IMG/VR virus record: IMGVR_UViG_3300049489_001113
Span: 1-64,000 of that record
Strand: one strand, 5' to 3'
From: a virus
DNA length: 64,000 bases
The notes under the pieces are model-generated. The model searched no databases, was not told where the DNA came from, and saw nothing but the letters and a program-made list of their open reading frames with translations. Numbering within the stretch: position 1 is the stretch's first letter; each line of letters opens with the position of its first letter. Both the position numbers and the translations under genes were made by a program. Below are positions 7,063 to 14,635 of this stretch, piece by piece.

Positions 7063-8423
7063 TGCGTGTACCGTTGACCATATCGACCGAATACGTCCCG
7101 GAGTGGGGCGTGTTCGAGGGGCTGCGAGAACTCTGCCAGAACTGGATCGACTCGTCTGACCTGATCGAGCGCGGCTCGATCGTCAACAGCGCCAGATTCT
7201 CAGGCATTGAAGGTGGTGCAAGCACTCGCTCCACCGTCTCCTACTCACGCTCCAACGGCGGCACCGTGGTGTTCGACAACCCCGGCGCCGACATGGCCCG
7301 CGATGTTCTACTCCTCGGCGTGTCCACGAAGCGCGACGACGAGGCCATGCGTGGCCAGTACGGAGAGGGCCAAAAACTGGGGGTGCTGGCGCTGCTGCGC
7401 TCCGGCAAGTCGGTGCGCATCGAGACGCCGACCGAGATCTGGACGGCGCGGATCGAGGAGCACGAGTCCTTCCCGGGCCGCAACGTGCTCGTGTTCAACA
7501 CGAGGGCGCGCACCACCATCGGGACGGGTGTGCGCGTCGAGGTGAGCGGCATCGAGCGGGAGGAGTACGAGCGGATGCGGCAGAGCTTCCTCTGCTTCGA
7601 CCCGCCCAAGGCTTCGTACACGGAGCCCTACTACGGCACCGTCATCTTCGACCCTGCTCGCAAGGGGCAGGTGTTCGTGAAGGGGGTGCTCGTGTCCACC
7701 GACGCGACCCTCGCCTTCGGGTACGACCTGTCCCGCGCCAAGGTGGATCGCGACCGCAAGATGGTCGACCAGTGGGACGCGCGGTACGCGATGGCCGCCA
7801 TCCTCTCGGTGGCGCGCAAGCAGTCCGATAGGGTGAACATCCTCGAGATGATGGAGTCCGACGCGCCGGAGATGCGCGAGGCGCAGTACCAGTCGTCGAT
7901 CCAAACAAGCGTCGTAGAGGGATTCCAGGCGAAGTACGGCGAGGGCACCTACCCGTGCGCGTCCATGGCCGAAGCGCAGGACCTCGAACACGCCGGGGTA
8001 AAGGCCGTCCCGGTACCGAAGGTTCTCCTCGAGACGCTCAAGGCGGGGGGCCTCGACGCCAACGTGGCGAAGGAGAAAAACCTCCGCTCCCCGTCGAGGG
8101 TGTGGGCGCTGCAGGATCTCACGGTGCCCGAGCGCGCATCCCTGCAGTGGGCTGTGCGCATGGCGGCTCACGCCTGTGGGTGCGAGCCTTCGGCGCTGTT
8201 CGAGAGACTTCGCGTGGTCGACTTCCCCGCACCCGCCCTGCTCGGACTGCACCGCGGTGACGACGTGTGTGTCGCCCGGAAGCTGCTCGGCGACCGCTTC
8301 GAACTGCTCGCCACGCTCATCCACGAGTACGGACACGATTTTGCACCAGACGGCAAGGGCCACGTCGCAGCCATCGAGAGGATGTGGACGCGGCTCACCA
8401 TGAAGATCACGGAGGGTAAGTGA
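7062..8423 (+). CDS. GHKL-type ATPase with C-terminal HExxH metalloprotease motif
   Basis: ATG 7062 was preferred over 7056 because AGGAG at 7050-7054 is then correctly spaced. The N-terminal half has the GHKL nucleotide-binding motifs: ELCQNWIDS (N box), VVFDNPGADM (G1) and GQYGEGQKLG (G2). The C-terminal part contains LIHEYGHDF, a zinc-protease HExxH motif. At 453 residues it is too small for a topoisomerase or HSP90, and no histidine-kinase phosphoacceptor domain is seen. The role is unknown; an ATP-gated protease or a self-processing factor is possible. It heads a coupled cluster (8420, 8680). Confidence 0.78.
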   Translation: MRVPLTISTEYVPEWGVFEGLRELCQNWIDSSDLIERGSIVNSARFSGIEGGASTRSTVSYSRSNGGTVVFDNPGADMARDVLLLGVSTKRDDEAMRGQYGEGQKLGVLALLRSGKSVRIETPTEIWTARIEEHESFPGRNVLVFNTRARTTIGTGVRVEVSGIEREEYERMRQSFLCFDPPKASYTEPYYGTVIFDPARKGQVFVKGVLVSTDATLAFGYDLSRAKVDRDRKMVDQWDARYAMAAILSVARKQSDRVNILEMMESDAPEMREAQYQSSIQTSVVEGFQAKYGEGTYPCASMAEAQDLEHAGVKAVPVPKVLLETLKAGGLDANVAKEKNLRSPSRVWALQDLTVPERASLQWAVRMAAHACGCEPSALFERLRVVDFPAPALLGLHRGDDVCVARKLLGDRFELLATLIHEYGHDFAPDGKGHVAAIERMWTRLTMKITEGK

Positions 8424-8683
8424 CCACGATCAAGATGCGGTCCAGGTTGGACGGTACGCACGTGCAGACCCACGTGTACATGGGACCTGACGACGACCAC
8501 CTCGTCTACTGCGGGGCGCTCGTACAGGAGATCGGCCACTGGCAGTGGTTCGGCGCCATGCTCTCGCTCGGCGCCAGGAACGCGAGGGGCTACACGAAGG
8601 TGATCCATGAGGGGGACGAGCAGATCATCCGCGACCTCGCCGCCAGGGGTGACGCGCGCGCCACCGAGGAGGGCGGAAAATGA
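8420..8683 (+). CDS. Hypothetical protein (87 aa)
   Basis: GTG 8420 overlaps the previous stop (GTGA). It contains VYMGPDDDHLVYCGALV and an acidic tail. Coupled downstream by ATGA. No recognised domain. Confidence 0.6.
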   Translation: MTTIKMRSRLDGTHVQTHVYMGPDDDHLVYCGALVQEIGHWQWFGAMLSLGARNARGYTKVIHEGDEQIIRDLAARGDARATEEGGK

Positions 8684-8937
8684 ACCACCTCAAGTTCGAC
8701 CCGTACAGCCGTCAACCACTTGAGGTGGCCCTGCGCGCCCTCGCGGACGGGTCCAGGCTGGCAGGCGTGACCTTGTTCCGCCGTGAGGGCGCCCCCGCAC
8801 TCCAGGCACGCCTGGAAGCCGTCCAGGAGGCGCTGCACCGGGCGGTCACCCTGGGTGTCCCGCAGGAACACCCCGAGGTGTGGGCCGCCGTCCGTCACAT
8901 CAGGCAGATCGAGGCGCACCTTCCGCATATGCGGTAG
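8680..8937 (+). CDS. Hypothetical helical protein (85 aa)
   Basis: It is coupled to 8420 through ATGA. The sequence is amphipathic and helical (LQARLEAVQEALHRAV). Its last codons and TAG overlap the CATATG palindrome upstream of the ribbon-helix-helix genes. Confidence 0.6.
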   Translation: MNHLKFDPYSRQPLEVALRALADGSRLAGVTLFRREGAPALQARLEAVQEALHRAVTLGVPQEHPEVWAAVRHIRQIEAHLPHMR

Positions 8938-8958
8938 TATGTTGGCGGTACCGTCAAC
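8923..8958 (+). promoter_or_regulatory. Two adjacent palindromes upstream of ribbon-helix-helix genes
   Basis: CCGCATATGCGG (8923-8934) is a perfect 12-base palindrome. GTTGGCGGTACCGTCAAC (8941-8958) is palindromic except for one base pair. They lie 22-57 bases before the start of the first ribbon-helix-helix gene and flank TAGTAT (8935-8940), a possible -10. Autoregulation by these proteins is a reasonable inference. Confidence 0.5.
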
Positions 8959-8979
8959 AACTATTACGAGGGGCATCAC

Positions 8980-9204
8980 ATGCACGACGACAACACCACG
9001 CTCCCGGCCTTCCCGAAGGGAAGCGACGGGGCGCAGCGCCGCAAGCGAGCCGACGACCTGCACGGCAACCGCCACCTGGTCACCTTCCGCGACGCGGAGG
9101 AGAGCCTCGTGACCTCAGCCGCCGACCACCTCGGCATGCCGCTCGCGGTCTTCCTGCGGAACTCGGCCATCGTCGCGGCCCGCAAAGCCTTGGAGGACAA
9201 GTAG
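8980..9204 (+). CDS. Ribbon-helix-helix DNA-binding protein, copy 1 (74 aa)
   Basis: The C-terminal half RHLVTFRDAEESLVTSAADH followed by LGMPLAVFLRNSAIVAARKA is a beta-strand plus two helices, typical of Arc/MetJ-like or DUF1778-like proteins. The N-terminus is unstructured and basic. GAGGGG precedes ATG 8980. The next gene is a paralog. Confidence 0.72.
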   Translation: MHDDNTTLPAFPKGSDGAQRRKRADDLHGNRHLVTFRDAEESLVTSAADHLGMPLAVFLRNSAIVAARKALEDK

Positions 9205-9432
9205 ATGAGCGACTTCCCCACCCGACCCACCACCGAACCCGGCCCCGCTCGACAGGGGCGCCCGCCTGCCCCACCCGAGGAGCGACGGAGCGAGATCCTC
9301 AAGGTGTCCCTCAAGCTGGACGAGCGTGCGCTCCTCGAGGAGGCCGCCTCTGAGTCCGGTATGCCGATCACCGTCTTCATCCGCAGCGCGGCCATCGTGG
9401 CTGCGCGCAAGCTCCTGGAGGAGGCCAAGTAG
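9205..9432 (+). CDS. Ribbon-helix-helix DNA-binding protein, copy 2 (75 aa)
   Basis: ATG 9205 directly follows the previous TAG. KVSLKLDERALLEEAASESG then MPITVFIRSAAIVAARKLLE aligns throughout with copy 1, so this is a tandem duplication with diverged operator-contacting strand (KVSLKL versus RHLVTF). The N-terminal 25 residues are Pro-rich linker. The two may form a heterodimer or read different sites. Confidence 0.72.
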   Translation: MSDFPTRPTTEPGPARQGRPPAPPEERRSEILKVSLKLDERALLEEAASESGMPITVFIRSAAIVAARKLLEEAK

Positions 9433-10056
9433 ATGACCACCGCCCTGGATCCGAACTACGCCGACATCGTGACGGGCGCGCCCCCCGAGTTCTGGGAGCA
9501 GCTACCCCACGGTCCGACGCCGAGGCACCGCAGGCACGGCAAGATGGCCGCCCCCCTGTCGGCGCTCACCGATCCGGACTCGTTCGTCCGGGGTAGTGCG
9601 CTCACGCAGGCCGTCATCTTCGGCGGCCTCAGCTTCCTGTTCACGTCGTTCATGTGCGGCATCGGTGCCATCCCCGGCGCCATCTGGGGTCACCACTTCG
9701 GCATCCGGGTGGGCAACCACATGGTGGAGAACCTGTGGGACAAACTCCACGAGGAGCGCGCCAAGTTCCTCGCCCTCGAGGAGAAGGACCGCAAGCGGGC
9801 GGACCAAGCTCTGGTGCAGGCACAGCGCGAGCGTGCCCGCGCCGAGCGTGAGGCGGTCAAGGCGGCGAAGCAGGCGGAACGCGACCGCGTCGCGGCGGAG
9901 AAGCTCGACACCGAGGACCCGCTGTTCCACGGGCTGCTCGGCCTCGGCTACACGAGGGAAGAATGCCTGCCCGCCGTGCGTGCCACGAAGAGCGTGCCGG
10001 ACATGGGCGCCCGACTCCGTGGTGCCCTCAACCTGCTCGGCAAGAAGACCGCATGA
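9433..10056 (+). CDS. Membrane protein with coiled coil and RuvA-C-like end (207 aa)
   Basis: About residues 55-95 hold two hydrophobic stretches (LTQAVIFGGLSFLFTSFMCG; IGAIPGAIWGHHFG), a likely membrane hairpin. A long Lys/Arg/Glu/Ala coiled coil follows. The end reads LLGLGYTREECLPAV, reminiscent of a RuvA domain-III/UBA-like helical bundle. It is coupled to the RHH gene upstream and to a tiny membrane protein downstream. Function unknown. Confidence 0.65.
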   Translation: MTTALDPNYADIVTGAPPEFWEQLPHGPTPRHRRHGKMAAPLSALTDPDSFVRGSALTQAVIFGGLSFLFTSFMCGIGAIPGAIWGHHFGIRVGNHMVENLWDKLHEERAKFLALEEKDRKRADQALVQAQRERARAEREAVKAAKQAERDRVAAEKLDTEDPLFHGLLGLGYTREECLPAVRATKSVPDMGARLRGALNLLGKKTA

Positions 10057-10223
10057 CACCATGCCCCAAATATCGAGTGGGGGCGCACCGCCTTGACTGG
10101 ACGGACTGGAGAGTCGTGCTTCGCACGAACTGGTACATGGTGGCCCTGCTCTACGCAATCGCGATTGTCGTACGCGATCCTTGGGTCGCAGCGAATGTGG
10201 AAACCAAACCCAAACTGCCGTGA
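10053..10223 (+). CDS. Small membrane protein (56 aa)
   Basis: It overlaps the previous stop (ATGA). One transmembrane segment, WYMVALLYAIAIVV, is flanked by charged ends. It may act with the 9433 membrane protein. Confidence 0.55.
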   Translation: MTPCPKYRVGAHRLDWTDWRVVLRTNWYMVALLYAIAIVVRDPWVAANVETKPKLP

Positions 10224-10236
10224 AGGGAAGACAGCC

Positions 10237-10725
10237 ATGTGCACAGAGAACAAACCCTGCATCCTCCACACGATGAGCACCGTCGCCGCCGCCATCGGCG
10301 GAAGACTCGTGCCCGTCGAGCACACACGCCTCGGCACCGTGCCAAAGATCGCGCGCGGTGTCACCATCGGGAAGGCGAAGATCTACGACCTCGAGATCGC
10401 GCTCGTCGAGACGAGCGAAGACCGCTGGTCCTTGCGTGCCACGGTGAGCATGCACGCGTTGACCATCTCCGACGCACGCGTCTCCACGGCGATGGCCAGC
10501 GAAATCGCCGACCTGCGCGACGGACTCAACCACTTCGAACTCCTCGTGGCGCAGCACAGCTCCGGCGTGGGGGGGCTGTGGTCCACGACCGAGATCCGCG
10601 AGACGATCGATGCGCGCCTGCGGGAGAACGCGGAGTTCGCGGCGCAGCTCGCGTCGCTGCTCGAGGAGGCGATGGGGCGGGGACACGGTCAGGTCCTCCC
10701 CTCCGGTGCCGTGGGTGAGGCATGA
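10237..10725 (+). CDS. Hypothetical protein (162 aa)
   Basis: ATG 10237 has GAAGGGA upstream. Residues 1-10 are Cys-containing (MCTENKPCIL). The rest is soluble alpha/beta, with a helical C-terminus AQLASLLEEAMGRG. The stop overlaps the next ATG. Not recognised. Confidence 0.6.
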   Translation: MCTENKPCILHTMSTVAAAIGGRLVPVEHTRLGTVPKIARGVTIGKAKIYDLEIALVETSEDRWSLRATVSMHALTISDARVSTAMASEIADLRDGLNHFELLVAQHSSGVGGLWSTTEIRETIDARLRENAEFAAQLASLLEEAMGRGHGQVLPSGAVGEA

Positions 10726-10979
10726 TCGCGCTTCTCGTGTCCCTCGCCGCGCATGCAAGCTGCACGGTGCGCAACGAGACGGAACTCCGCTTCGTGGTGA
10801 AGTCCGAGGACGGCATCCGCACCACGACCAACCAGGTCCTGCAGGCACACACGACGAGGTCCCTCGAGCCCGGCACCCTCACCTTCGTGTCCGGTCAGAT
10901 CGCGCTGCTCGCCCCGTGCGACGGGTCGCTCCGCATCGTGAGTAGGCAGGGCGCGATCGGAATCGAAGGCGGAGGGTGA
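10722..10979 (+). CDS. Small exported protein (85 aa)
   Basis: It begins MIALLVSLAAHASC, a short hydrophobic signal without basic N-region; a Cys follows but the lipobox is imperfect (HASC). The mature part is beta-rich with one further Cys. Probably secreted or periplasmic; role unknown. Confidence 0.5.
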   Translation: MIALLVSLAAHASCTVRNETELRFVVKSEDGIRTTTNQVLQAHTTRSLEPGTLTFVSGQIALLAPCDGSLRIVSRQGAIGIEGGG

Positions 10980-11201
10980 ATGGATCAGTTCGAGGACAAG
11001 CTGCGCTTGAGTGTGGCGAGAGGCGTCGCCCGCACACTGTGGTCCGACTGTGAGAAGACGCGCCTCCAGGAGATCGAGATGAACGCTCGACTCGGCCACC
11101 CGCCCGACTACATGAGGGGCTCACTCGTCGTGCAGGTGCGGTGGGACAAGCTCCAACTGCTATGCGAGGCACTGCTCGGGGTGGACAGCGGCCATGGCTG
11201 A
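10980..11201 (+). CDS. Hypothetical protein (73 aa)
   Basis: ATG 10980 directly follows the previous TGA, with GGAGGG just upstream. It is a helical protein with VQVRWDKLQLLCEALLG. The end overlaps the next gene by 8 bases. Confidence 0.55.
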   Translation: MDQFEDKLRLSVARGVARTLWSDCEKTRLQEIEMNARLGHPPDYMRGSLVVQVRWDKLQLLCEALLGVDSGHG

Positions 11202-11478
11202 TCACGATCCAAAGTGCCACCTCCTCACGTACGGGGCTGGCCCCGGTGTCTGCGACTGCGGGCTGCAAGCACGGCTCGCGCAGGCGGCACATGATCGCTG
11301 CAAGCACCACTGGACAGTGACCAGCGAGTGCCCAAAGTGCCTACGTGAGGAGGTCGACAGACTGCGTGCACAGGTGGCACGCCTACAAGACGACGCGATG
11401 ATGGCGTGTGAGCAGCCACCACCCGACTGCGGTTGTTCGGGCTGCTCCTACGCACGAGAGGTTGGGGGCGCGCAGTGA
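11194..11478 (+). CDS. Cysteine-rich protein with coiled coil (94 aa)
   Basis: Three Cys clusters (CDCG, CKHHWTVTSECPKC, CGCSGC) surround a short coiled coil LREEVDRLRAQVARLQ. This looks like a zinc-binding phage protein. Translationally coupled on both sides. Confidence 0.58.
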   Translation: MADHDPKCHLLTYGAGPGVCDCGLQARLAQAAHDRCKHHWTVTSECPKCLREEVDRLRAQVARLQDDAMMACEQPPPDCGCSGCSYAREVGGAQ

Positions 11479-11714
11479 CCCTGCACATCTTCACGGCCGG
11501 CAAGCAGCCGGCCACCCGGTGGGTTGCCATCGACGGCACCCTCATCGAGTGGCCCGCCCACAGACTCGCGTACTGCACGTCGTGCGGACGCCGGCGGCGG
11601 CTCCGCAACATGTCGATCTGCGCCTACTACGACACGCTCCACCTCTCGTGCGCACCCGAGTGTGCACCCAAGAAGAGACGTTCACGTAGGCGGAAGCTCA
11701 AGACCCCACGCTGA
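11475..11714 (+). CDS. Basic zinc-binding-like protein (79 aa)
   Basis: GTG 11475 overlaps the previous stop (GTGA). It contains CTSCGRRRRL and a later CAPEC, then a strongly basic tail (KKRRSRRRKLK), suggesting nucleic-acid binding. It is the last gene of the rightward early block and overlaps the 3' end of the convergent methyltransferase gene by 33 bases. Confidence 0.58.
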   Translation: MTLHIFTAGKQPATRWVAIDGTLIEWPAHRLAYCTSCGRRRRLRNMSICAYYDTLHLSCAPECAPKKRRSRRRKLKTPR

Positions 11715-12257
11715 CCACCCCGGTGTCCTGCGGCGGGCGAAGAGTTCCACCCGTGGGACGGGGCCGAGCAGCCCCTCGATGCGACGGCGCACCTCCTCCG
11801 GCTTCTCGGAGTGCGCACCCCTCGGCGCGAGCACGACCTGCCCCTGCGCCTCGGTGAGCAGAGGCAGCGGCCTGCCCCGCTTGCACGTGGTCCCCGCCAG
11901 CACCAGCTCCGTGGTCGGCTTCACGAGCGTGGGGCGCACGCCCTGCCCCTCGATGATCTTCCCGGCCTTGGTGGTCTTCACCCACACGTAGGCCACACCA
12001 CGGAAGTGTAGACCCCACGCCTTCATGACCTCGACCGCAGCGTCGAGGCGCGGGCACGTGGCCCACATGAAGAGCGCGCCGTTGGCGCCGAGCAGGTCTC
12101 GCACCGGCAGTGCCTTGAGCGCGTCATCCGACATCAGCTCGTAGTGCTTCCCTGCCGCCTGGTCCTTGTTGGGATCACCCCACATCATCCACGGCGGGTC
12201 GGCATACACGACGGAGAAGGTACCGGGCTCGAGCCCGTGGAAAGGCCAGGGGTTCAC
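11682..12257 (-). CDS. MT-A70 family DNA N6-adenine methyltransferase
   Basis: The 191-residue protein has the catalytic motif VVYADPPW near residue 20, GALFMWATC, and the C-terminal EKPEEVRRRIEGLLGP with VELFARRRTPGW. These are hallmarks of MT-A70-type adenine methyltransferases. The start was set at GTG 12257, overlapping the dCTP deaminase stop (GTGA); the longer frame is antisense noise. No cognate restriction gene is nearby, so host-defence evasion is more likely than restriction-modification. A second MT-A70 gene lies at 38846. Confidence 0.82.
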   Translation of the reverse strand: MNPWPFHGLEPGTFSVVYADPPWMMWGDPNKDQAAGKHYELMSDDALKALPVRDLLGANGALFMWATCPRLDAAVEVMKAWGLHFRGVAYVWVKTTKAGKIIEGQGVRPTLVKPTTELVLAGTTCKRGRPLPLLTEAQGQVVLAPRGAHSEKPEEVRRRIEGLLGPVPRVELFARRRTPGWSAWGLELPPT

Positions 12258-12886
12258 AGGTGGATCTTCGACGCCGTTGGTTCGACCTGGTTCTGGTAGC
12301 GCCCGGCGTAGGGCGCAACCTCGCCGAGGGCCGTGGAGAAGGTGACCTGAAAGTAGCGGCCGCCTGGGTAGAGGATCACCGGCTCCACGACCGCAAGCTC
12401 GAGGGTCCACGTCCCGTTGAACCCGACGTCGCCGAGCCCGGCGGTCACGTGGCAGAAGACCCCCAGCCTCCCGAGCGAACTGCGCCCGGCTATGGCCGGC
12501 GCGCAGTCGGGAGAGAAGGTGCGCTCCCTCGTGCGCCCGATGTAGAGCACACCGGGCTTGAGCAACCAGCCACCCTCGCAGTCCCCAGCCTCGATCAGGG
12601 GTACCTCCACGAGGTCAGGTGGGAAACGGGAGTCGATGGCACCACCGTAGCTGCCCACTGACGCACGTTGCCCACGGAACTCCCGGATCAACCCACCGTC
12701 GTCGGCCGTCCACACCTTGTAGAGGCGCTCCTCCGCACCCTCACCCAAGCGTGCGTACCGCATGAGCGTGTCGCCCATGTGCAGGTCGTAGCTGTTGGGC
12801 CCGGCGAACTTCGGATCGAACGGATCGATCTCAAGCTGCCCAGCCTCGACGCGACGGACGATCTCCTTCCCTGTGAGGTACGCCAT
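12254..12886 (-). CDS. dcd: dCTP deaminase
   Basis: This 210-residue protein contains GRSSLGRLGV and HVTAGLGDVGFNG followed by TLELAV, the active-site signature of Dcd. It converts dCTP to dUTP and so feeds dTMP synthesis, consistent with the phage ThyX at 40997. Coupled to the PadR gene upstream (TGATG) and the methyltransferase downstream (GTGA). Confidence 0.88.
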   Translation of the reverse strand: MAYLTGKEIVRRVEAGQLEIDPFDPKFAGPNSYDLHMGDTLMRYARLGEGAEERLYKVWTADDGGLIREFRGQRASVGSYGGAIDSRFPPDLVEVPLIEAGDCEGGWLLKPGVLYIGRTRERTFSPDCAPAIAGRSSLGRLGVFCHVTAGLGDVGFNGTWTLELAVVEPVILYPGGRYFQVTFSTALGEVAPYAGRYQNQVEPTASKIHL

Positions 12887-13224
12887 CAGACGCCCCCGAA
12901 CAGCTTGAGGACCACTTCCCTGTTCTCCGCCGCCTTCTCCCGTCCCTTCCGCGTGATCTTGTAGACCCTGCGTGTGCGCCCAGACTCGCCCGCCTTCGGC
13001 TGCCCGACGGACTCGATGAGTCCATCCTCCTCAAGGTGCGCGAGCGCGGGGTACATCGAACCCCACCGGGCCATCACCTTGTTGTTGGTGCGCTCCCGAA
13101 TGCTGTCGAGGAGGCGCTGGCCGTACGAGTCACCCTCGGCGTCGAGGAGGTGTAGGACCACCGCCGGGATCGTGACGGGGTTGGTGAGCACCGGCTTGCG
13201 TCGCACTTTGACCTTGGATGGCAT
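12886..13224 (-). CDS. PadR-family transcriptional regulator (112 aa)
   Basis: Winged-helix pattern: VTIPAVVLHLLDAEGDSYGQ, RWGSMYPALAHLEEDGLIES, then RRVYKITRKGREK. This is characteristic of PadR-like repressors. It leads a three-gene unit with dcd and the methyltransferase. A TACACT about 10 bases before the start could be a -10. It may regulate its own unit. Confidence 0.82.
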   Translation of the reverse strand: MPSKVKVRRKPVLTNPVTIPAVVLHLLDAEGDSYGQRLLDSIRERTNNKVMARWGSMYPALAHLEEDGLIESVGQPKAGESGRTRRVYKITRKGREKAAENREVVLKLFGGV

Positions 13225-13394
13225 GTCCCGAGTGTAGCATCAATCCTTGAGGCTGACTACCCTCGGGGAAGGGCACGACCGGTCCGCCCTCCCTGTCCGG
13301 GCACAGTGCGCACGGTCCGGGGGGCCAGTCACAGGGGGTACCATCACCTACGCACAGTGGATCGCCCCTCTCGTCTCGCGGCCGGAGATCCACC

Positions 13395-13655
13395 TCAGCC
13401 ACCCTCCAGAAGCAGCGCCAGCTTCTCCCGCTCGATCGCGCAGACGAGATGCGCAACGTCGGCCTCACCGATGCAGTGCGCCCGCAGCGTCTCGTGCGCG
13501 CTGGTTTGCCCGGCGAACACGAACCCCCGCAGGTACCCACTGCGGGCATCCTCGAGCAACCCCTCAAGCAGCTCGATCACGGCGGGCACCGGAGCGGACC
13601 GCACCTTGGAGAGAGCCACCGGCGGGGGCAACTCCTGCGGAGCGTCGTGCTTCAC
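13395..13655 (-). CDS. Hypothetical protein (86 aa)
   Basis: GTG 13655 overlaps the previous gene's stop (GTGTGA), so this shorter start was preferred to ATG 13715. The protein has a helical core (PAVIELLEGLLEDARSGYL) and a C-terminal VAHLVCAIEREKLALLLEGG. I do not recognise it. Confidence 0.55.
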   Translation of the reverse strand: MKHDAPQELPPPVALSKVRSAPVPAVIELLEGLLEDARSGYLRGFVFAGQTSAHETLRAHCIGEADVAHLVCAIEREKLALLLEGG

Positions 13656-14101
13656 ACGAACCTCGGCGGCGACGCGCCCAACTTCTTCAGCAGGCCACCG
13701 ATGAGCTGCCGCCATTCGCGGAGTCGACGACGACGGGGCTCGAGCCCGCCCTTCACGATGGCGTTCGCGATCACGTGGGGGATCGCCGCGGCGGCCACGT
13801 CGTTGAGGCCGTGGAACTGCACCACCATCTCCGGGTCACCGGAGAGGCGCCAGTACGCATGCTCAGGCCCGGTCGACTCCGGCACCGGGAAGATCTGAAG
13901 CTCGTGGGTGGCACCGGCGTAGACCCGCTGCCCACCGTTCGCGAGGCTCACGCACGCCACGCCGAAGGTCCCCTGCTCGAAGCTGATCCCCTTGAACCGC
14001 ACGAGCCAAGCGGACAGCCCGTACATCTGATCCATGCTCACGGGCGGCTGCTTCCGCATCCACGCCCGACCGAAGGTTCCACGGGTATCCGGCTCACGCA
14101 C
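13652..14101 (-). CDS. Hypothetical protein (149 aa)
   Basis: GTG 14101 is preceded by GAGGTGAG. The protein has beta-rich stretches (GTFGVACVSLANGGQRVY) and a basic helical C-terminus. It lies between two unknown genes in the leftward operon. Confidence 0.58.
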   Translation of the reverse strand: MREPDTRGTFGRAWMRKQPPVSMDQMYGLSAWLVRFKGISFEQGTFGVACVSLANGGQRVYAGATHELQIFPVPESTGPEHAYWRLSGDPEMVVQFHGLNDVAAAAIPHVIANAIVKGGLEPRRRRLREWRQLIGGLLKKLGASPPRFV

Positions 14102-14109
14102 AGCTCACC

Positions 14110-14565
14110 TCACTCGTCGCACGCTGGTACCTTGCCGTCGTCGAGGAGGCGACGCCACACGCCCTCGACGAGCGCGTTCTCCTCCACCCGCAGAGCACGC
14201 GCATTCTCTCGGGTGAGGCGCTCGCTGATCCTGACCTGCCGCCAGACGAGGAGGATCGCCTCCGCTGCGGCTTCCATGTTCTCGGTGTTGCACCGTGTCC
14301 CCGCCACCCACGAGCCGCCGTAGTCGCGGACCACGAGCGCCCCCGAGACGAGCGACACGGAGTAGCCGCGCCGCGCGAGATCCCACACCGCCACGAACCC
14401 GTCCGCGTGGGCGGGGTTGCACTTCCCCTGCTCCTCCCTCCGCTGCGTGTAGCAGTCCTGGCACACCGTGGTGTCGTGCTGCCGCGTGCTCAGGTCCGGG
14501 ATGAGTCCGGTCTCCACGCGGGACCACTGTTGACCGCAGCTCTCACACAGACGGATGACCCTCAA
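14110..14565 (-). CDS. Zinc-binding hypothetical protein, TTG start (151 aa)
   Basis: Two CxxC pairs near the N-terminus (LCESCGQQW; VCQDCY) suggest a zinc site. The remainder is alpha/beta with a helical end. No ATG or GTG exists between the preceding gene and the Cys motif, so TTG 14565 is the likely start. A strong hairpin (14570-14633) ends four bases before it, which may control initiation. Confidence 0.55.
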   Translation of the reverse strand: MRVIRLCESCGQQWSRVETGLIPDLSTRQHDTTVCQDCYTQRREEQGKCNPAHADGFVAVWDLARRGYSVSLVSGALVVRDYGGSWVAGTRCNTENMEAAAEAILLVWRQVRISERLTRENARALRVEENALVEGVWRRLLDDGKVPACDE

Positions 14566-14569
14566 GACA

Positions 14570-14633
14570 GCACCGCTGGGCCGGGGTGACCCGAAGGGAA
14601 AACGCGAAGGGCCGTAGGCCGGCGCAGCGGTGC
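14570..14633 (-). promoter_or_regulatory. Long RNA hairpin in the leader of the 14110 gene
   Basis: GCACCGCTGGGCCGG (14570-14584) pairs with CCGGCGCAGCGGTGC (14619-14633), 14 of 15 bases, enclosing a 34-base loop that contains its own small CCCGAAGGG hairpin. It fills the 70-base gap between two leftward genes and abuts the TTG start. It could be a cis-regulatory RNA, a processing site or an intrinsic-terminator-like stem; there is no U tract. Confidence 0.6.
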
Positions 14634-14635
14634 CA

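Noticed and set aside
13130-13402. Cys-containing minus-strand frame starting at GTG 13402
   Set aside because: It overlaps the PadR gene by 95 bases in another frame and has no clear ribosome site. The 170-base gap 13225-13394 may still hold a promoter.
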